NCBI GenBank assembly: GCA_936440205.1
Contig: OW387135.1
Span: forward strand, 35,876,792-35,940,791
Source: Lepidonotus clava
Lineage: Eukaryota; Annelida; Polychaeta; Phyllodocida; Polynoidae
Direction of reading: 5' to 3'
DNA length: 64,000 bases
Below are positions 40,508 to 52,064 of this stretch, in pieces; positions within the stretch are counted from its first letter, which is position 1; each line of letters begins with the position of its first letter. The notes under the pieces were generated by a model that made no database searches, was not told the DNA's origin, and saw only the letters and a list, made by a program, of their open reading frames with translations. The translations under genes and the position numbers were made by a program.

Positions 40508-41040
40508 TCACGGGGGTGGACGGATAATGCTACTTCCGGAGCCGGTGACCAGATAATGCATACCTCGGAGCGGATAATGCTACTTCGGGAGGGGTTTTTC
40601 GGAACGCCGGGTACGGAATTTCACTGTTATTTAACAAAATACCAACTATTTATCAGATTTAACTTGCTCACGGAATATTTCTAGGTTTATTCCTTGCATT
40701 TTTACCAGTTTATTTGGGAAAATGCATGTACTTATGGGTGAAAAGTGTGTGACAAAATATTTGAAGAGAGCAAAGCTTGGATCCAAAAAGACTACCTGAA
40801 AACCCACACTTTCCTCACTAAAGTGTAATGAAAATGACTTGAATGTTTTAATATGTTTAAATAACTCATAATACATTCCGTGGTGAGGTGAATATCAAGT
40901 AAAATTCTATTTGGTGGAAAACATCCAGTTTGTTTATGTCGTGAAATTGCGGGAGGCTCCAGAAGTAGCATTATCCGCTCGGAGGTATGCACTTTCCAGG
41001 CATCGGCGCCCGAAGTAGCATTATCCGTCCACCAGCGTGA
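40508..41040. mobile_element. Non-autonomous inverted-repeat transposon upstream of COX11
   Basis: The 533-bp element has inverted ends of about 100 bp. Both begin TCACG and read GGTGGACGGATAATGC, followed by TACTTC. Each arm contains the word CGGATAATGCTACTTC twice, around GCATACCTC.GAG. The possible target duplication is ACC (40505-40507 and 41041-41043), which is short and weak evidence. There is no transposase frame; the small open frames sharing the peptide MHTSERIMLL come from the inverted arms. The left end is about 70 bp upstream of the COX11 start codon (40440), so it occupies the promoter-proximal region of that gene. Confidence 0.8.
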
Positions 41041-41406
41041 ACCTGCTAGGACCAGCGAAGAGAAGGACTACTTCCGGTTCGGCAGGTGCGAGCGAGAAAA
41101 GTGGATAAAATATTTCAACTTTATAACTAGTTAGGTAAGTATGTGTGTAATCAAGTCAGTTTAACAGGTAAGAGTGCCATTGAAACTTCTCTTGGCAGAT
41201 ATTTGTTTTTGATAGAGGTGTACTGTCAGTGAACTGGTCAAATTGTGAACACGGCGCGTGTGAACTGAACGATAATATGTGGATTTACTTCACAGCCACA
41301 CGTCAACAGCAGTTTATCGCGTTTAGATATATTTGTCAAGACTCGTGTGCTTCACTTTTTTCTTAGATTACTAATCTTAGACATGGCATTATAATTTGTT
41401 GGGTTA

Positions 41407-42275
41407 GCAGAAGGGCCGTTTGTCCAAGAAGACCCTACTGGAAGCAGGGTCTGCAAAGCTTACTAAGTTAGGTAGGATCTGTAGCCTACAGGCTACAGAT
41501 CCTACAGTGTAGGATCTGTATGACAACCAATCAGAAGGCTGGAAGCCTACTTCAAGTACTTGTAATTGTTAAAGAAAAACAGCAAAGGCAATTTTCATTT
41601 TTATATCATGTTGAATATGTATTTATTGAAACATGTCTACAGAAATAATTGTTAATATAGACTAGATCATAAACATGTTTAAACATTGAATTGTATAGTG
41701 GCTTCTACTGAGTGCATGTGACGTCATCTAGGATTTGTTGAATAAGTAGGGCAAGCTGATAAGGTACTTGCTATGGTTGACTGCACAGACAGACCCCTGA
41801 GACTGAGAGCCTAGATGACATCACAGCCCTGTCGCCATATGAGAGTGTATTCACAGTCCTAACCAAAGCTTATTTATTGTATTTTCCATAGACTATATGT
41901 TAATGAAGATCTGTTGCTGTTTAACTTGTGTAAAAATTAAGTAGATTTTACTATTTTGGGGATTTTCGTTTTTTCTTGTTCGCTTCACCCACATGCTTCA
42001 CCTATAGAGCCTGGAATTCGAAGACTTTCTGTGGTGTGGCATTAGAACGCTACTTGTAGTAGGGTAATGGACCCAAAGCAGCCTACTTCTAGTAGGCTTT
42101 GGGTCCAGAAGCCTACTTGTAGTAGGGTAAAAGAAAGCCTACTTCTAATAGGGTCCGGGATGTGTCGCCTTACTTCTATAATATGCAGAAAGTAGTTAAA
42201 CATTTTTCAGACTCTTTTAAGTTTTCATTTGCTGGCTGAGTGTACGACCCTACTTGTACTAGGCTTTGAAACGAA
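41407..42275. mobile_element. Second, interrupted copy of the foldback transposon
   Basis: The left end, GCAGAAGGGCCGTT, matches the element at 39251. So do the next roughly 150 bp (CAATCAGAAGGCTGGAAGCC) and the later words TCTGTGGTGTGGCATTAG and CTTTGGGTCCAGAAGCC. Between about 41561 and 42018 is unrelated sequence absent from the first copy. The right terminal inverted repeat is missing; homology fades after CTACTTGTACTAGGCTTTG near 42270. This copy is therefore truncated and carries an insertion or replacement. No target duplication can be tested. Confidence 0.75.
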
Positions 42276-42708
42276 CCAGCCACTTTGTGCGGTGCATCTG
42301 CACCAAAAGCTCTAAAGCTTGTTTCAACATATTCTAATCTTGAAATGTTATAAATGAGATATCATATGAATTTGTTGTGGTTGATGCCCAAGACGTGCTC
42401 TTGAAAATTCTTTAGTGTTGATCCTGATTTGAACACTGGTAGTAATTCTATTCACATACTTGTATTTCTTCAGATCAAAATCCTTTTAGTGGCCCAATGG
42501 TTTTAAGTAACTAAGTTATACGTTAACATATCTGAGGAATTTGTTCTTTATTCCCCAGTATCATTCCATCTGTGTCATCGTAACTCAGAGTAAAAGTAAT
42601 GCCAATCTGCTGTACCAGAATTGTTTTGTTCTATATGTCTTGTAGTAACCGACCGTGAACATCCAAGGTTTTTTCAAGCATGCGGTCTGCTATAGATATT
42701 GATTGCCA

Positions 42709-42932
42709 GGGCCCATATCTTCTTAACTAATTTAGCTGATCAGGGAAAATTTGATTAGGGTCCCACGATCAGTGATTTTGCCTTTTACCAAAATTTATAG
42801 TGTTAATGCAGAATAGTGTCAAAGAGGAATTATTAGGTGTAAAATTTATTCATGATAGGCAGAATTTCAGAATCATGAGATGCTGATCAAAATTTCCTTT
42901 ATTAGCCAAATTAGTTACGAAGATATGGGCCC
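42709..42932. mobile_element. MITE, GGGCCCATA family, copy 1
   Basis: The 224-bp segment has long inverted ends: GGGCCCATATCTTC, then TAACTAATTTAGC on the left, mirrored on the right as CCAAATTAGTTACGAAGATA and TGGGCCC. Internal words GATCAG and TTCATGATAGGCAGAATTT recur in the copy at 60902-61106, confirming a dispersed family. The flanks (CAG and CTG) do not give a clean target duplication. It has no coding capacity. Confidence 0.8.
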
Positions 42933-43317
42933 TGAACTTCTGTTTTTCCAAACTAATTTACGTTTTGATAAGATCATTAAAAGACTCAGCCTTGTTGTAT
43001 GCAAGAGTATGTTTTATGTACAACCGAAAACTAGCACGCAATCATGAGTCAGAGTCAAGTATTTTATAGAAGCTTATTTCGTGTACAACATTATACGACT
43101 TTTTCAGTTTGATTATTTGAAATATATATATTACTAGAAAACGATATTTGCGTAAAACGAGATCTAATGAAATTGTAATTAGTGTATAAACCAAGTACTA
43201 AATATATAATGGCTTGTAAGAAATGCCAGTGTGATTTGCGTATAATCACAATCAATTCATATCGACAAAGCTATTTAAGTAAAAACAAAGATTCAGTTTG
43301 TATTATATAAAATATTT

Positions 43318-43323
43318 CTTTAT
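43318..43323 (-). terminator. Poly(A) signal for the small heat-shock gene
   Basis: On the minus strand this reads AATAAA, about 640 nt past the stop codon at 43959. It is the most plausible signal seen in the 3' flank. It implies a 3' UTR of about 660 nt that includes a T homopolymer (about 43838-43869) and a 27-bp duplication. Confidence 0.45.
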
Positions 43324-43387
43324 TAAATCAACTGATATACATTTCTACTGTCATTATTCTGTAAACAACAGCAACAACAAACATGAT

Positions 43388-43441
43388 AACTTAGGCACAC
43401 CAATGTATAAGAACAACTTAGGCACACCAATGTATAAGAAT
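43388..43441. repeat. Perfect 27-bp tandem duplication in the sHSP 3' UTR
   Basis: Two identical adjacent 27-bp copies begin AACTTAGGCACACC at 43388 and 43415. The exact identity suggests a recent duplication. Confidence 0.85.
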
Positions 43442-43958
43442 GCTACTACAAGTATGAAATATAGGTATATAACATTTTAATTTAATATACATTGCAAATA
43501 TTTGTAAATGTTCTCCCGATTACTACTTTTCTAATACACTGCATAACATTGAGAACTATACGTAACACACATTGGCAGTTCAGTTAATGAAGAAAATAGT
43601 TTCCTCCTCAAATGAACTCCTTTCACTTTCACTACATACGGTATATCGTGTACAACTAATACATGCACACCAGATGAATGATATGTCTATAGTTATGATG
43701 TAGATATGAAACTTGTAATCACATTTAATGCTTTCTTGTGTAAACTTCAGCTTTTTCATTTTCCAAAAGGTAGCTTATGTCTAAACCTGTAATACTGAAT
43801 GTCTTTTATGTCGACAATTCAACCTGCACCACGCCTTTTTCCCGTTTTTTTTTTTTTTTTTTTTTTTTTGTCTTTTCTTTAGATACAATTTGATAATGGC
43901 GAAGATGATATCTCTCTTCTAATAAATAAGTGTCCCTTTTGGTCTAAACGTCTGTGAT

Positions 43959-45431
43959 TTAAGCTTCCCGTTGAATGTCCACCTCCCTGTCCCCGGACAG
44001 TTCACGTCGTGTGGCGGCCCTGATGGTCAGTTGGCCCTGTGACGTCAGTGACGACGTGACGTGGCTGACGTCGACGTTGGGGGGTAAGGTGAAGGTGCGG
44101 GTCAGCTGGCGGTGGGACACAACCCCCTCCTGGTCCTCGGTGTGCTCGGCACTGACCACCACCTGTCGGCCGGACACCAGCTGGACCCGGAGGTCGTCGG
44201 GGTCAAAGCCGGACACGTCCACGGTCACCTCGAAGGGCTTAACCAGGGGGGCCGGGGTCTGTGGGGCCTCCAGGGTGGTGGGTGTGCCCTCAGCGGTGGG
44301 TGTGCCCTCGGCGGTGGGTGTGCCCTCGGCGGTGGGTGTGCCCTCGGCGGTGGGTGTGCCCTCAGCGGTGTCGTTGTCTTCGGGCGTAGTTTTCTGGACC
44401 ACCTCATCTGATGGTGAGGAATCCATCGTCTTTTCCTCGCTGACCTTAGTTTCCACTGCCGTTTCCGACTCTGTAGCATCAGTGTCCATTTTGTTAGATT
44501 CGTCAGTTACCGTTTTCCTCTCGGTCGTGGTTTCCTCGGCGGGTTTCTCAGATGGAGATGAGGCCGGCTCTGGCTCCTGACTGATGTCTATGCCCTCCAC
44601 CTCCTTGTCAGGGGAGGCTGAGTTGGTCTTCTCAGTAGGAGCAGGGGCAGGGGTGTTGTCTATGGAGGCCTTCTCCTTCTCCTTCACATGTGACGTGGTG
44701 GCGTCCGTTCTGGCCGTCACCGTGGGCTCAGTACCAATGTCTTTTTCATCTTCATCCTGGGGCCGAGTACCGTCCGTATCGGCCGTCACCTGGGGCCGAG
44801 TGCCGACCGTATCAGACTGGAGTTTGTCCAGCCCGCCCTCGGCAGCGACGTGCATGACGCCCTGCCCGTCGAGCCAGACGCTGACCGTCTCCCGCCGCAC
44901 CCCCCGGGGGAGGCGCACCGCCCGGCGGACGGCGCTCCGGGCCAGGCCGCCCCGCGCCCGGTCCTCCCGCTCAGCCCGGACCCTCACCGCCCCGTCCTCC
45001 ACGGTGACGTCGATGTCGTCGGGGTGGTAGCCCGCCATGCTGAACGAGGTGTGCCAGCCGTCCTCCTCCATGGGCCGACCGCCCTTACCTGGGGTTTTCA
45101 TACAGGTGCTCTTTGTTCCATTTTCACAGACGGCCGTCTCGGGTTTCTGGCGTTTTTCAGGGCTGGTGTGGGATCCAGTGGCCTGTGGTTTAGCCTCCTC
45201 CAGGGGGTCGCACCCCCTCCGCCCGTCACACCGCTCCCTGGTGTAGGGCACCAGGCGGTACCTCGGCAGAGGGCGGTAGCGGCCCGGGCAGCAGAAGCCA
45301 CGCTCCTCCACGGTGGGCAGGCCGAGAAGCATGGCCTCCAGGGGGTGGAGTTGCTCCCGGCGCTGAGGGGGAGCCGGCCTCCTGGGCAGGCCCTGGTGGA
45401 GTGAGAAGAACACGGGGTGGGAGAACAGCAT
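43959..45431 (-). CDS. Small heat-shock protein with two alpha-crystallin-like domains
   Basis: One uninterrupted frame of 490 aa. Start is the ATG at 45431; the frame opens slightly earlier at a GTG, but the ATG is preferred. Small HSPs are ATP-independent chaperones that hold unfolding proteins. Residues about 126-200 form a first, degenerate alpha-crystallin-like domain (FSMAGYHPDDIDVTVEDGAV, then RLPRGV). Residues about 398-473 form a clear second domain (VDVSGFDPDDLRVQLVSGRQ, later TFTLPPNVD and VTSSLTSQGQLTIRA). Between them is an acidic, Thr/Pro/Glu-rich linker of about 195 residues, including five TAEGTP repeats. The N-terminus has HPVFFSLHQG and an Arg/Pro-rich stretch. It is intronless and GC-rich, with TATA and heat-shock elements upstream, typical of inducible HSP genes. 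It is about three times the usual sHSP length. The family is certain; the orthologue is not known. Confidence 0.9.
   Translation of the reverse strand: MLFSHPVFFSLHQGLPRRPAPPQRREQLHPLEAMLLGLPTVEERGFCCPGRYRPLPRYRLVPYTRERCDGRRGCDPLEEAKPQATGSHTSPEKRQKPETAVCENGTKSTCMKTPGKGGRPMEEDGWHTSFSMAGYHPDDIDVTVEDGAVRVRAEREDRARGGLARSAVRRAVRLPRGVRRETVSVWLDGQGVMHVAAEGGLDKLQSDTVGTRPQVTADTDGTRPQDEDEKDIGTEPTVTARTDATTSHVKEKEKASIDNTPAPAPTEKTNSASPDKEVEGIDISQEPEPASSPSEKPAEETTTERKTVTDESNKMDTDATESETAVETKVSEEKTMDSSPSDEVVQKTTPEDNDTAEGTPTAEGTPTAEGTPTAEGTPTAEGTPTTLEAPQTPAPLVKPFEVTVDVSGFDPDDLRVQLVSGRQVVVSAEHTEDQEGVVSHRQLTRTFTLPPNVDVSHVTSSLTSQGQLTIRAATRRELSGDREVDIQREA
44277..44370 (-). repeat. In-frame 18-bp repeat (TAEGTP) in the sHSP linker
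   Basis: Five tandem 18-bp units, plus strand GGTGGGTGTGCCCTCGGC with A/G variation, encode TAEGTP five times. The unit is a multiple of three, so copy-number changes keep the frame. This makes it a likely length polymorphism. Confidence 0.9.
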
Positions 45432-45671
45432 GCTGGTCACTGTAGGTTGGTCTTTTGGTTTAATGAGCTTGTACAGGGGTTTAACCTCTGTAGACTGAGT
45501 TATGTAGCACTCTGGAAATCTTCTATTTGAATCGGTCTCTGTTTCTGTGAAGTAGTCTTCTCAGTAGGGTAGAAGTGGTTATAGTTGTCTCAGGCTGTAG
45601 TCAGGTATCCTCCTGGTAGTTGTCGCTGTGCTTTCAGGCTGTGGTTTGATCCCTCTCCCTGCCCGCCGCCC

Positions 45672-45679
45672 CTTTTATA
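45672..45679 (-). promoter_or_regulatory. TATA box of the small heat-shock gene
   Basis: The minus strand reads TATAAAAG within GTCTGTATAAAAGGGGC, about 240 bp upstream of the ATG. This implies a 5' leader of about 210 nt, which is usual for heat-shock mRNAs. Confidence 0.75.
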
Positions 45680-45745
45680 CAGACCCGTCCGTCGGACGCG
45701 TCGCCTCGCGACGTTTCCAGATCCGCCCTCACCCAGGCCGCGCGC

Positions 45746-45991
45746 GAAACTTCCCGACCCGACCTGCCCAGCCCGGGACGGCGCGCGAAGCCTCTAGAAG
45801 CATCCTGTAGCATCCGCGCCGCGTCATGGTCCCCCTCGAGTCATCTAGGCCTAGGATCACACGCGACGCGTAGTGTGTTCTAGAACCTACCTGTGTTATC
45901 CGGGCCCGACTAGACCGCCATCTAGAGGATAGTTAGGGAACCACAGGGGCATTGGGATTCCGCCGATATTGTTGACAGTCACGGGATCTTC
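45746..45991. promoter_or_regulatory. Cluster of heat-shock elements between sHSP and DRG2
   Basis: HSF binds inverted nGAAn pentamers. Visible sites are GAAACTTC (45746-45753), GAAgcCTCtaGAA (45787-45799, one mismatch to a three-unit element), TTCTAGAA (45878-45885), and a weaker TTCTAG at 45989-45994. The first is about 70 bp upstream of the sHSP TATA box, a standard position. The distal sites are closer to DRG2 and could affect both genes. Confidence 0.65.
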
Positions 45992-46155
45992 TAGTCTAAT
46001 GACATTAGATAATTATTAAGCAAAAAATGATAAGTTTTGAATATTTATACGACTTTTTTTTCAAAGCTGTTCTTCATAAAGATAGAAATAATCATTTGTA
46101 AATATCATTTAACATCTTTCTCCAAATTCCATTTCAGATACTCCACTAATTCAAG

Positions 46156-49100
46156 ATGGGGATCTTGGAAAAAATCTCCGAAATAGAGAAGGAAATTGCT
46201 CGGACGCAAAAGAATAAAGGTAACTAGCAAAGCGAAAACCTTTCAATGAGTACTCTATACTCAATAGTCCCGACTCAAAATCGGTAGATTCAAGTTGATT
46301 CTTGATGATAGCCCATTTTGACATGTTAATTAAGATTAGGTAAATTTTAAATCAAAGAGATGATTTAGATGAAAGTTGTCCTTAGTTTTTCCATAATAAG
46401 ACGAACCTTGAAGATGTTTTATTGATCTCCATGACCGAAAAAAAAATCATACCAACCCGTTAAGTTGCAATAGTGTAGTCCGTAAAATGGAGTATTTCAG
46501 AGAATTCGCATTAGAAAACGGTATTATTTCATATAGATTTAAAGAAAAAAGGGGTAGCGCCCATCTCCTATCGTCATAGGTAAAGATATATCGTAAATTC
46601 TTTAATCTTATTATTCTAATTTTGTCCACCCCAGCCACCGAGTACCATTTGGGTCTGCTGAAGGCCAAGTTAGCCAAATACCGGGCCCAGCTGTTAGAAC
46701 CGACCGGCAAATCAGGAGCAAAGGTAAGTTCGACTTTCAGCCTTCTTAACAAAGTAGCTATTGTATACTGGTCTTTTGAAATATGTTAGAAGTTTGAAAA
46801 ATCGATAACGTAATTCTGTTTGAGATGCTCATCAAGTTCATATCAATATACCTCTCTGTATGCCAAATTTGTTTTATTTCAGACAATGATTGAAATACCC
46901 AATACACGTACAATGAGCCAAGTGATACTGATAGTTCTTACAGTATTGGTTTAATACTTATGTTATTATACTACCCTGCTTTTAACCTGTACTTTGTAAT
47001 TTACCCAAATTCTGTATATCCTTATTTTCAGGGCGAAGGTTTCGATGTTATGAAATCAGGAGATGCTCGTGTGGCACTTATAGGTTTCCCTTCAGTCGGA
47101 AAGGTGAAATAATTGTACACTTTAAATAGAAATCAACGAATTAGAAGTATTTATCAGCTTACACACATCCATTTGAATAAAAAATAGGGAAAGTTCCGAG
47201 AAAAGATCTAATTCCATAATTCTGTACTTTTATAGCCACGAAAATCTTAAATTATCTTTCAAAGTGATTGTTCTGTTGCCTAGCTCTCATAGGCATTGCC
47301 AATAACGTTTCATGCGATAGAAGCGTCTGCCACTTGGCACTAATGAATTGTGTATTTTCGTTTCAGTCCACCTTGTTAAACACATTGACCGACACACACA
47401 GTGAATCAGCATCCTACGAGTTTACCACACTCACATGTATCCCCGGAGTCATTGAGGTAAGGAATAATCATCCCATGTGGCAACCAAGTACATTTATCAA
47501 GTGTTCAAACTCTAACTTGTCTTCCAATTATTTCAAAAAGTCCAGATGGACATGTTATATAGAATTTCATTGGATGTTATAAGTTGTGTAGTAACAAGTA
47601 ACGAGATATAAAATAAAATAAGATATTTGTGGTAAGGCGTAATTTCTTCTACTTTCAGTACAAGGGAGCCAATGTCCAGTTGCTCGATCTGCCTGGAATC
47701 ATTGAAGGAGCTGCTCAGGGTAATGTAGACGTTTCTCAGTTTGTAATTGAGATCATATAGCCAAAATGTCCAAAATACTAAACGGGATAATCAAACATTA
47801 AAAGTGAAATTATGAACGTTAAATTCATAATTCTTGGAAACCATGACATGTCATTTCAATACATTCACCATCAAACAATTAAAGTATGAGCTTTCCTACA
47901 ATGTATAATGTGTACTTATACGTGGCATAATTGAGTTTTCATGTGCCTGAATGCAGCTTATGCCCACCAGACGCTGTCTATTAAGAGTCATCCATAAACT
48001 TGAAATGTTTTTTGTATGCATATCTAAGAAAGGAAAACTCGAAATATTAAGAAAATGATCCAAGATAGTAAATGCTTGATGTTTCACTATTCTTATCATA
48101 TACCATAGTTTGTTACGACCTACTTACTAATGCTCAAAGTCTATATTTGTGTCGGTAGGTAAGGGTCGTGGTCGTCAGGTGATCGCCGTGGCCCGGACGG
48201 CCGATCTGGTCATTATGATGTTGGACGCCACCAAGAAGGATGTTCACAGGTGAGGCTGATTGCTACATTACAGTTATTTGAAAACTTAATAGACATTGAT
48301 TTCAATCGTGGTGTATATGATAACGTTATATACAACAAATAAGAATTGACATCATATCAAATGACATTTTTATTTTGTTATAAAACAATGTATCATCTAC
48401 GTTTTTCTTTCCAGAGCCCTACTAGAGAAAGAGTTAGAAAGTGTAGGAATTCGGCTGAACAAGCCCAAACCTAATATCTATTTCAAGGTACGCATATTCT
48501 TAGTTTTAATTTACATAATGCCATTGTTTTGAGAGAGAATCTATGAAAATAGATCAAGCCTGACCTCTGCTGTTTTCAATGGGAGTTATTTCTATTACCG
48601 GTACTAGAAAAAAATAAAGGCTATATGCTTAAATGATTGACAATTCGAATAGAAAAACAAATAATTGCAGAGGAGAGTTTTGTTGTGATATATGTTTGCC
48701 CAGATTCAACGTAAATATATAAAAATTTGAACGGAAATGAGACTGTCTTTCACCAAAAAGTGATGACTCAAAAGTTTCTTCTTTACTAACTCAGATAAAG
48801 AAGGGTGGTGGAATCTCGTTCAACTCTACCCTCCCCCTCACCAAATGCTCCGAGAAGCTGGTACAACTCATCCTACACGAATACAGTATCCTTTCTTGCA
48901 TTACACACAGGGAGATCAGGGAGACAAACAAGGGTTATTGACACAGTGAACACGTTTGTAAAATATGAAAAAATAATTTTGACAGTGATATGTCTAGCAG
49001 TGATGTCATTTCAAGACATACCTAAAACCTTGCCAAAACCTAGTTCATCTTGATGAAATTTTTTTTATTTTTTTTGGATTTGTTTTCGATTGATTTTTAT

Positions 49101-51428
49101 TGGGCAACAAAAAGGGTTCGGCTTAGACGATCTTCCACCCGCACCCCTTTAGTACAAATTTCTAGTAGGTGCGGGCATCAATCAATGTATATATAAACTG
49201 ATTATTTACATTCTGTTTGCCATGAAAACGGCATTTGGGTAGGTTAAATGAAATACACGTATATGTTATAACCGTATTCTATTGATCAATCGGATGTAAA
49301 CTTTATGTCACATGTAGTTTAGAAGCAATACAGATTTTCTTTGATATCTTACTTTGATCGCGTAGTTCATGTAAATTGTAAGCACGCGGGTGAAATAATA
49401 AAAACCAACACTGGCCGTGAATTGTCCAAGTTTACTAGTGTTAATGATAGTAATAAAAAGAAATTGATCGTCCTAAAAGTACCTTAACGTATACACAGAA
49501 TTGTTCAACGCCGAGGTGCTGTTTAGGGAAGACGCCACACCCGATGACTTCATTGACGTCATCGTTGGCAACAGAGTCTACATGCCTTGTTTATATGTGA
49601 GTTGACTTCAGCATTATCCCACAATGTTGTACACATTTTATGCTGTTGCTTAAATGCTGCTGCTTAACATTATAGACATTTTTTAATTTTTATAGGAAAA
49701 ATATAATAAGCAGTCCGCAATTTTGGCTTTTAGATTAAAGATACAATCAGTCTTAATGGTAGAAAATAAAATGTTTAACTTGAAGATTTCAAATACACTT
49801 GCATATTTCGTCAAAGGATAGTATGAACATTTTGACATTACATTTTTCATTCTTAATTTGAACATATTCCCACATTCCCATTCTTTTGGTAACTGATTTT
49901 GACACGAATATACCTGTTTGTTATGTTGTAGGTGTATAATAAGATAGATCAAATCTCCATAGAAGAAGTAGACCGGATAGCACGGATGCCCAACAGTGTA
50001 GTTGTTAGGTAATGTACCATTGTTAAGTTTATGTAACAAAACTAGCAAAACTCATAACACCACACTTATCAACTTTGTAATTCCTTCATATAACAGTAAA
50101 GATTTCAATAATATCTTTGCAAAGTGCTTTTAAAGGTAAAGTAGTCTTGAATGTATGTTTTCTAAAATTGTACCATAAAAATAGTTAATGTTCCTGTATG
50201 GTTGATAAGGCAGGTGTATCCATTTAGATTACTTGTATTCTTTTCCTTTAAACAACATTCATTATTTGATTGATAACGTACAGACTTCTTCCCGAATCTA
50301 AGACTCCATCCTTTCTCATAGAAGGGATCTTGCAAACCTTGCTTCTCTTCCCTTGCTGATAATCAGACGACCCTGTCTAACCCACCCCTCCTGCTGTGTG
50401 CCTGTTGTAGTTGTAACGTCAAGCTGAACCTGGACTACATGCTGGAGGTGATGTGGGACCACCTGGCCCTCATCAGGGTCTACACCAAGAAGCGCGGCCA
50501 GCGCCCCGACTTCGACGACGGCCTCATCCTCAGGGCCGGCGCCACCGTCGAGCACGTGGTGAGTCACCGACCTGGGTATTTGAGGGACGAGAAACATAAA
50601 TATATGAAAAGCTAATGGTCTTGGTATTGGTGTAAAGTCGTCCATAACCGATTTCGCATTGATAGACATTATGGTATAATGTTTTCTGTCACGAGGCTTA
50701 GGCTTTGAATTATGAAAGATGTATTTAAGAAGTAAAGAAGTAATTATGTTCGGATATTTTTAATATCAAAGTGCTACATTTTCACATGATATAATGATCT
50801 ATGCATATAATTGTCATTTAAAATATCATGAATGTCCTACGGGCCTGTTTACATAATTATTTTATGTATAGATTTTTATCAATATAACGAGGTTAAGCGC
50901 AACCGAAGTACTGTATAAATGCGTAACATGGTGTTTTTAAAACATTACCAACTGGTTGAACTCTTACTATTTTCTTACAGTGTCACGTGATTCATCGGAC
51001 GCTCGTCGCCCAGTTCCGGTACGCCCTGGTCTGGGTAAGTACATGGTCAGCCGTATGTGGCGATTAATGCCACTCAGGAAGAGACAAGACATCGAGTACA
51101 CTCTATTCTTTGGGTTTGCGTCACGCGTCTTGTATATTCAAAATGCAAACGTGTAATTAGTTCAGGTTTTTGTCTGATTTCACTTCAAATAATAATTGTC
51201 AGAGTTATTTTTTTATATCATGTTTTATAGTATTTTATAGGTAATTTCAGGAGTTAAGATTTTTTTTCACTAACCCTGACTTACATCCCTTAAGTATTCG
51301 TCTTATCCCGTTTTAATTGGAGTTCTATTCTACTTTTACAGGGCCAGAGCGTTAAATTCAACCCACAACGGGTAGGACTACAACATAAAATGTGCCACGA
51401 CGATGTTATACAGGTGGTGAAGAAGTGA
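46156..51428 (+). CDS. DRG2: Developmentally regulated GTP-binding protein 2 (DRG2), complete
   Basis: DRG2 is a conserved Obg-HflX superfamily GTPase. In eukaryotes it acts with the partner DFRP2 and associates with translating ribosomes. Thirteen coding exons join in frame with GT-AG introns: 46156-46219, 46635-46723, 47032-47103, 47367-47456, 47659-47719, 48159-48249, 48415-48487, 48795-48885, 49499-49596, 49932-50008, 50411-50558, 50981-51034, 51342-51428. The product is 364 aa, the same length as I recall for human DRG2, and starts [20 protein letters not shown]. Motifs: P-loop GFPSVGKS (69-76), switch-II DLPG (115-118), NKID (246-249), SCN (269-271), and a C-terminal TGS domain with GATVEHVCHVIH. 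DRG2 rather than DRG1 is shown by that N-terminus and by [20 protein letters not shown]. No key residue is missing. Introns are about 0.2-0.6 kb, far smaller than those of COX11. Confidence 0.98.
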
Positions 51429-52064
51429 TGACTCAGCACCAGTAGACGAATCTTTTATAACCTTCTCACGGATCACCTTCATCGGATAACCTAGGTTACA
51501 CACTGAAGGATGGACAATACTGCTCATCAAGGGAATCATAATGATAATGACATCCCCTGATAACAACATGTGCCGATTATACCGAGGATTGCCATGTCAA
51601 TCAGCAAAGACACTTGTACCGAAGGCTGCCTGTACATAAGGGTTACAAAACAGATCTTCACCTTCGTTGTGCAGTAAAATGTTAACCGAATCTGTAATAC
51701 CCCCCAATGGTTTGCTTTATGTCCCCATTGTCCACCGTATACTCAAATGAAAATTTAAAGGAAAGACATTTACAGTTACGTTTCCTATTTTCAATAATGT
51801 TATAATGTGTAAGTCTGTAACCCGGGAAGGAGGGATTTCAGTATTATGGTATCATTTCACAAAGAAATTTGATTGAATCAAATCTTGGAACCAATAGGGG
51901 ATACATATAATTGTACAAATGCTATTTCCCAGTGGTTGCGATTCCGTTGATTTAAATTTAATCTTTGACAAACCAGCACGAAGTCGTACATACCATCAGG
52001 GACAACTTCGGAAAAGCTGTGTTGGTTTGTACCTCGTGGTACATAAGGCGGACCACAGATGCAA

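Larger units (their letters stand above)
45432..46155. promoter_or_regulatory. Shared divergent promoter region of sHSP (minus) and DRG2 (plus)
   Basis: Only 724 bp separates the two start codons. The sHSP side is GC-rich (45640-45960) with TATA and heat-shock elements. The DRG2 side turns AT-rich after 46000 and ends in ATTCCATTTCAG (to about 46137) just before the DRG2 ATG. That resembles a 3' splice site, so DRG2 may have a non-coding first exon in the GC-rich part. The non-coding exon is inference. Confidence 0.55.

Noticed and set aside
43975-45404. Plus-strand frames of 201, 148 and 184 codons opposite the sHSP gene
   Set aside because: They are shadows of the GC-rich minus-strand sHSP frame, which has recognisable domains.
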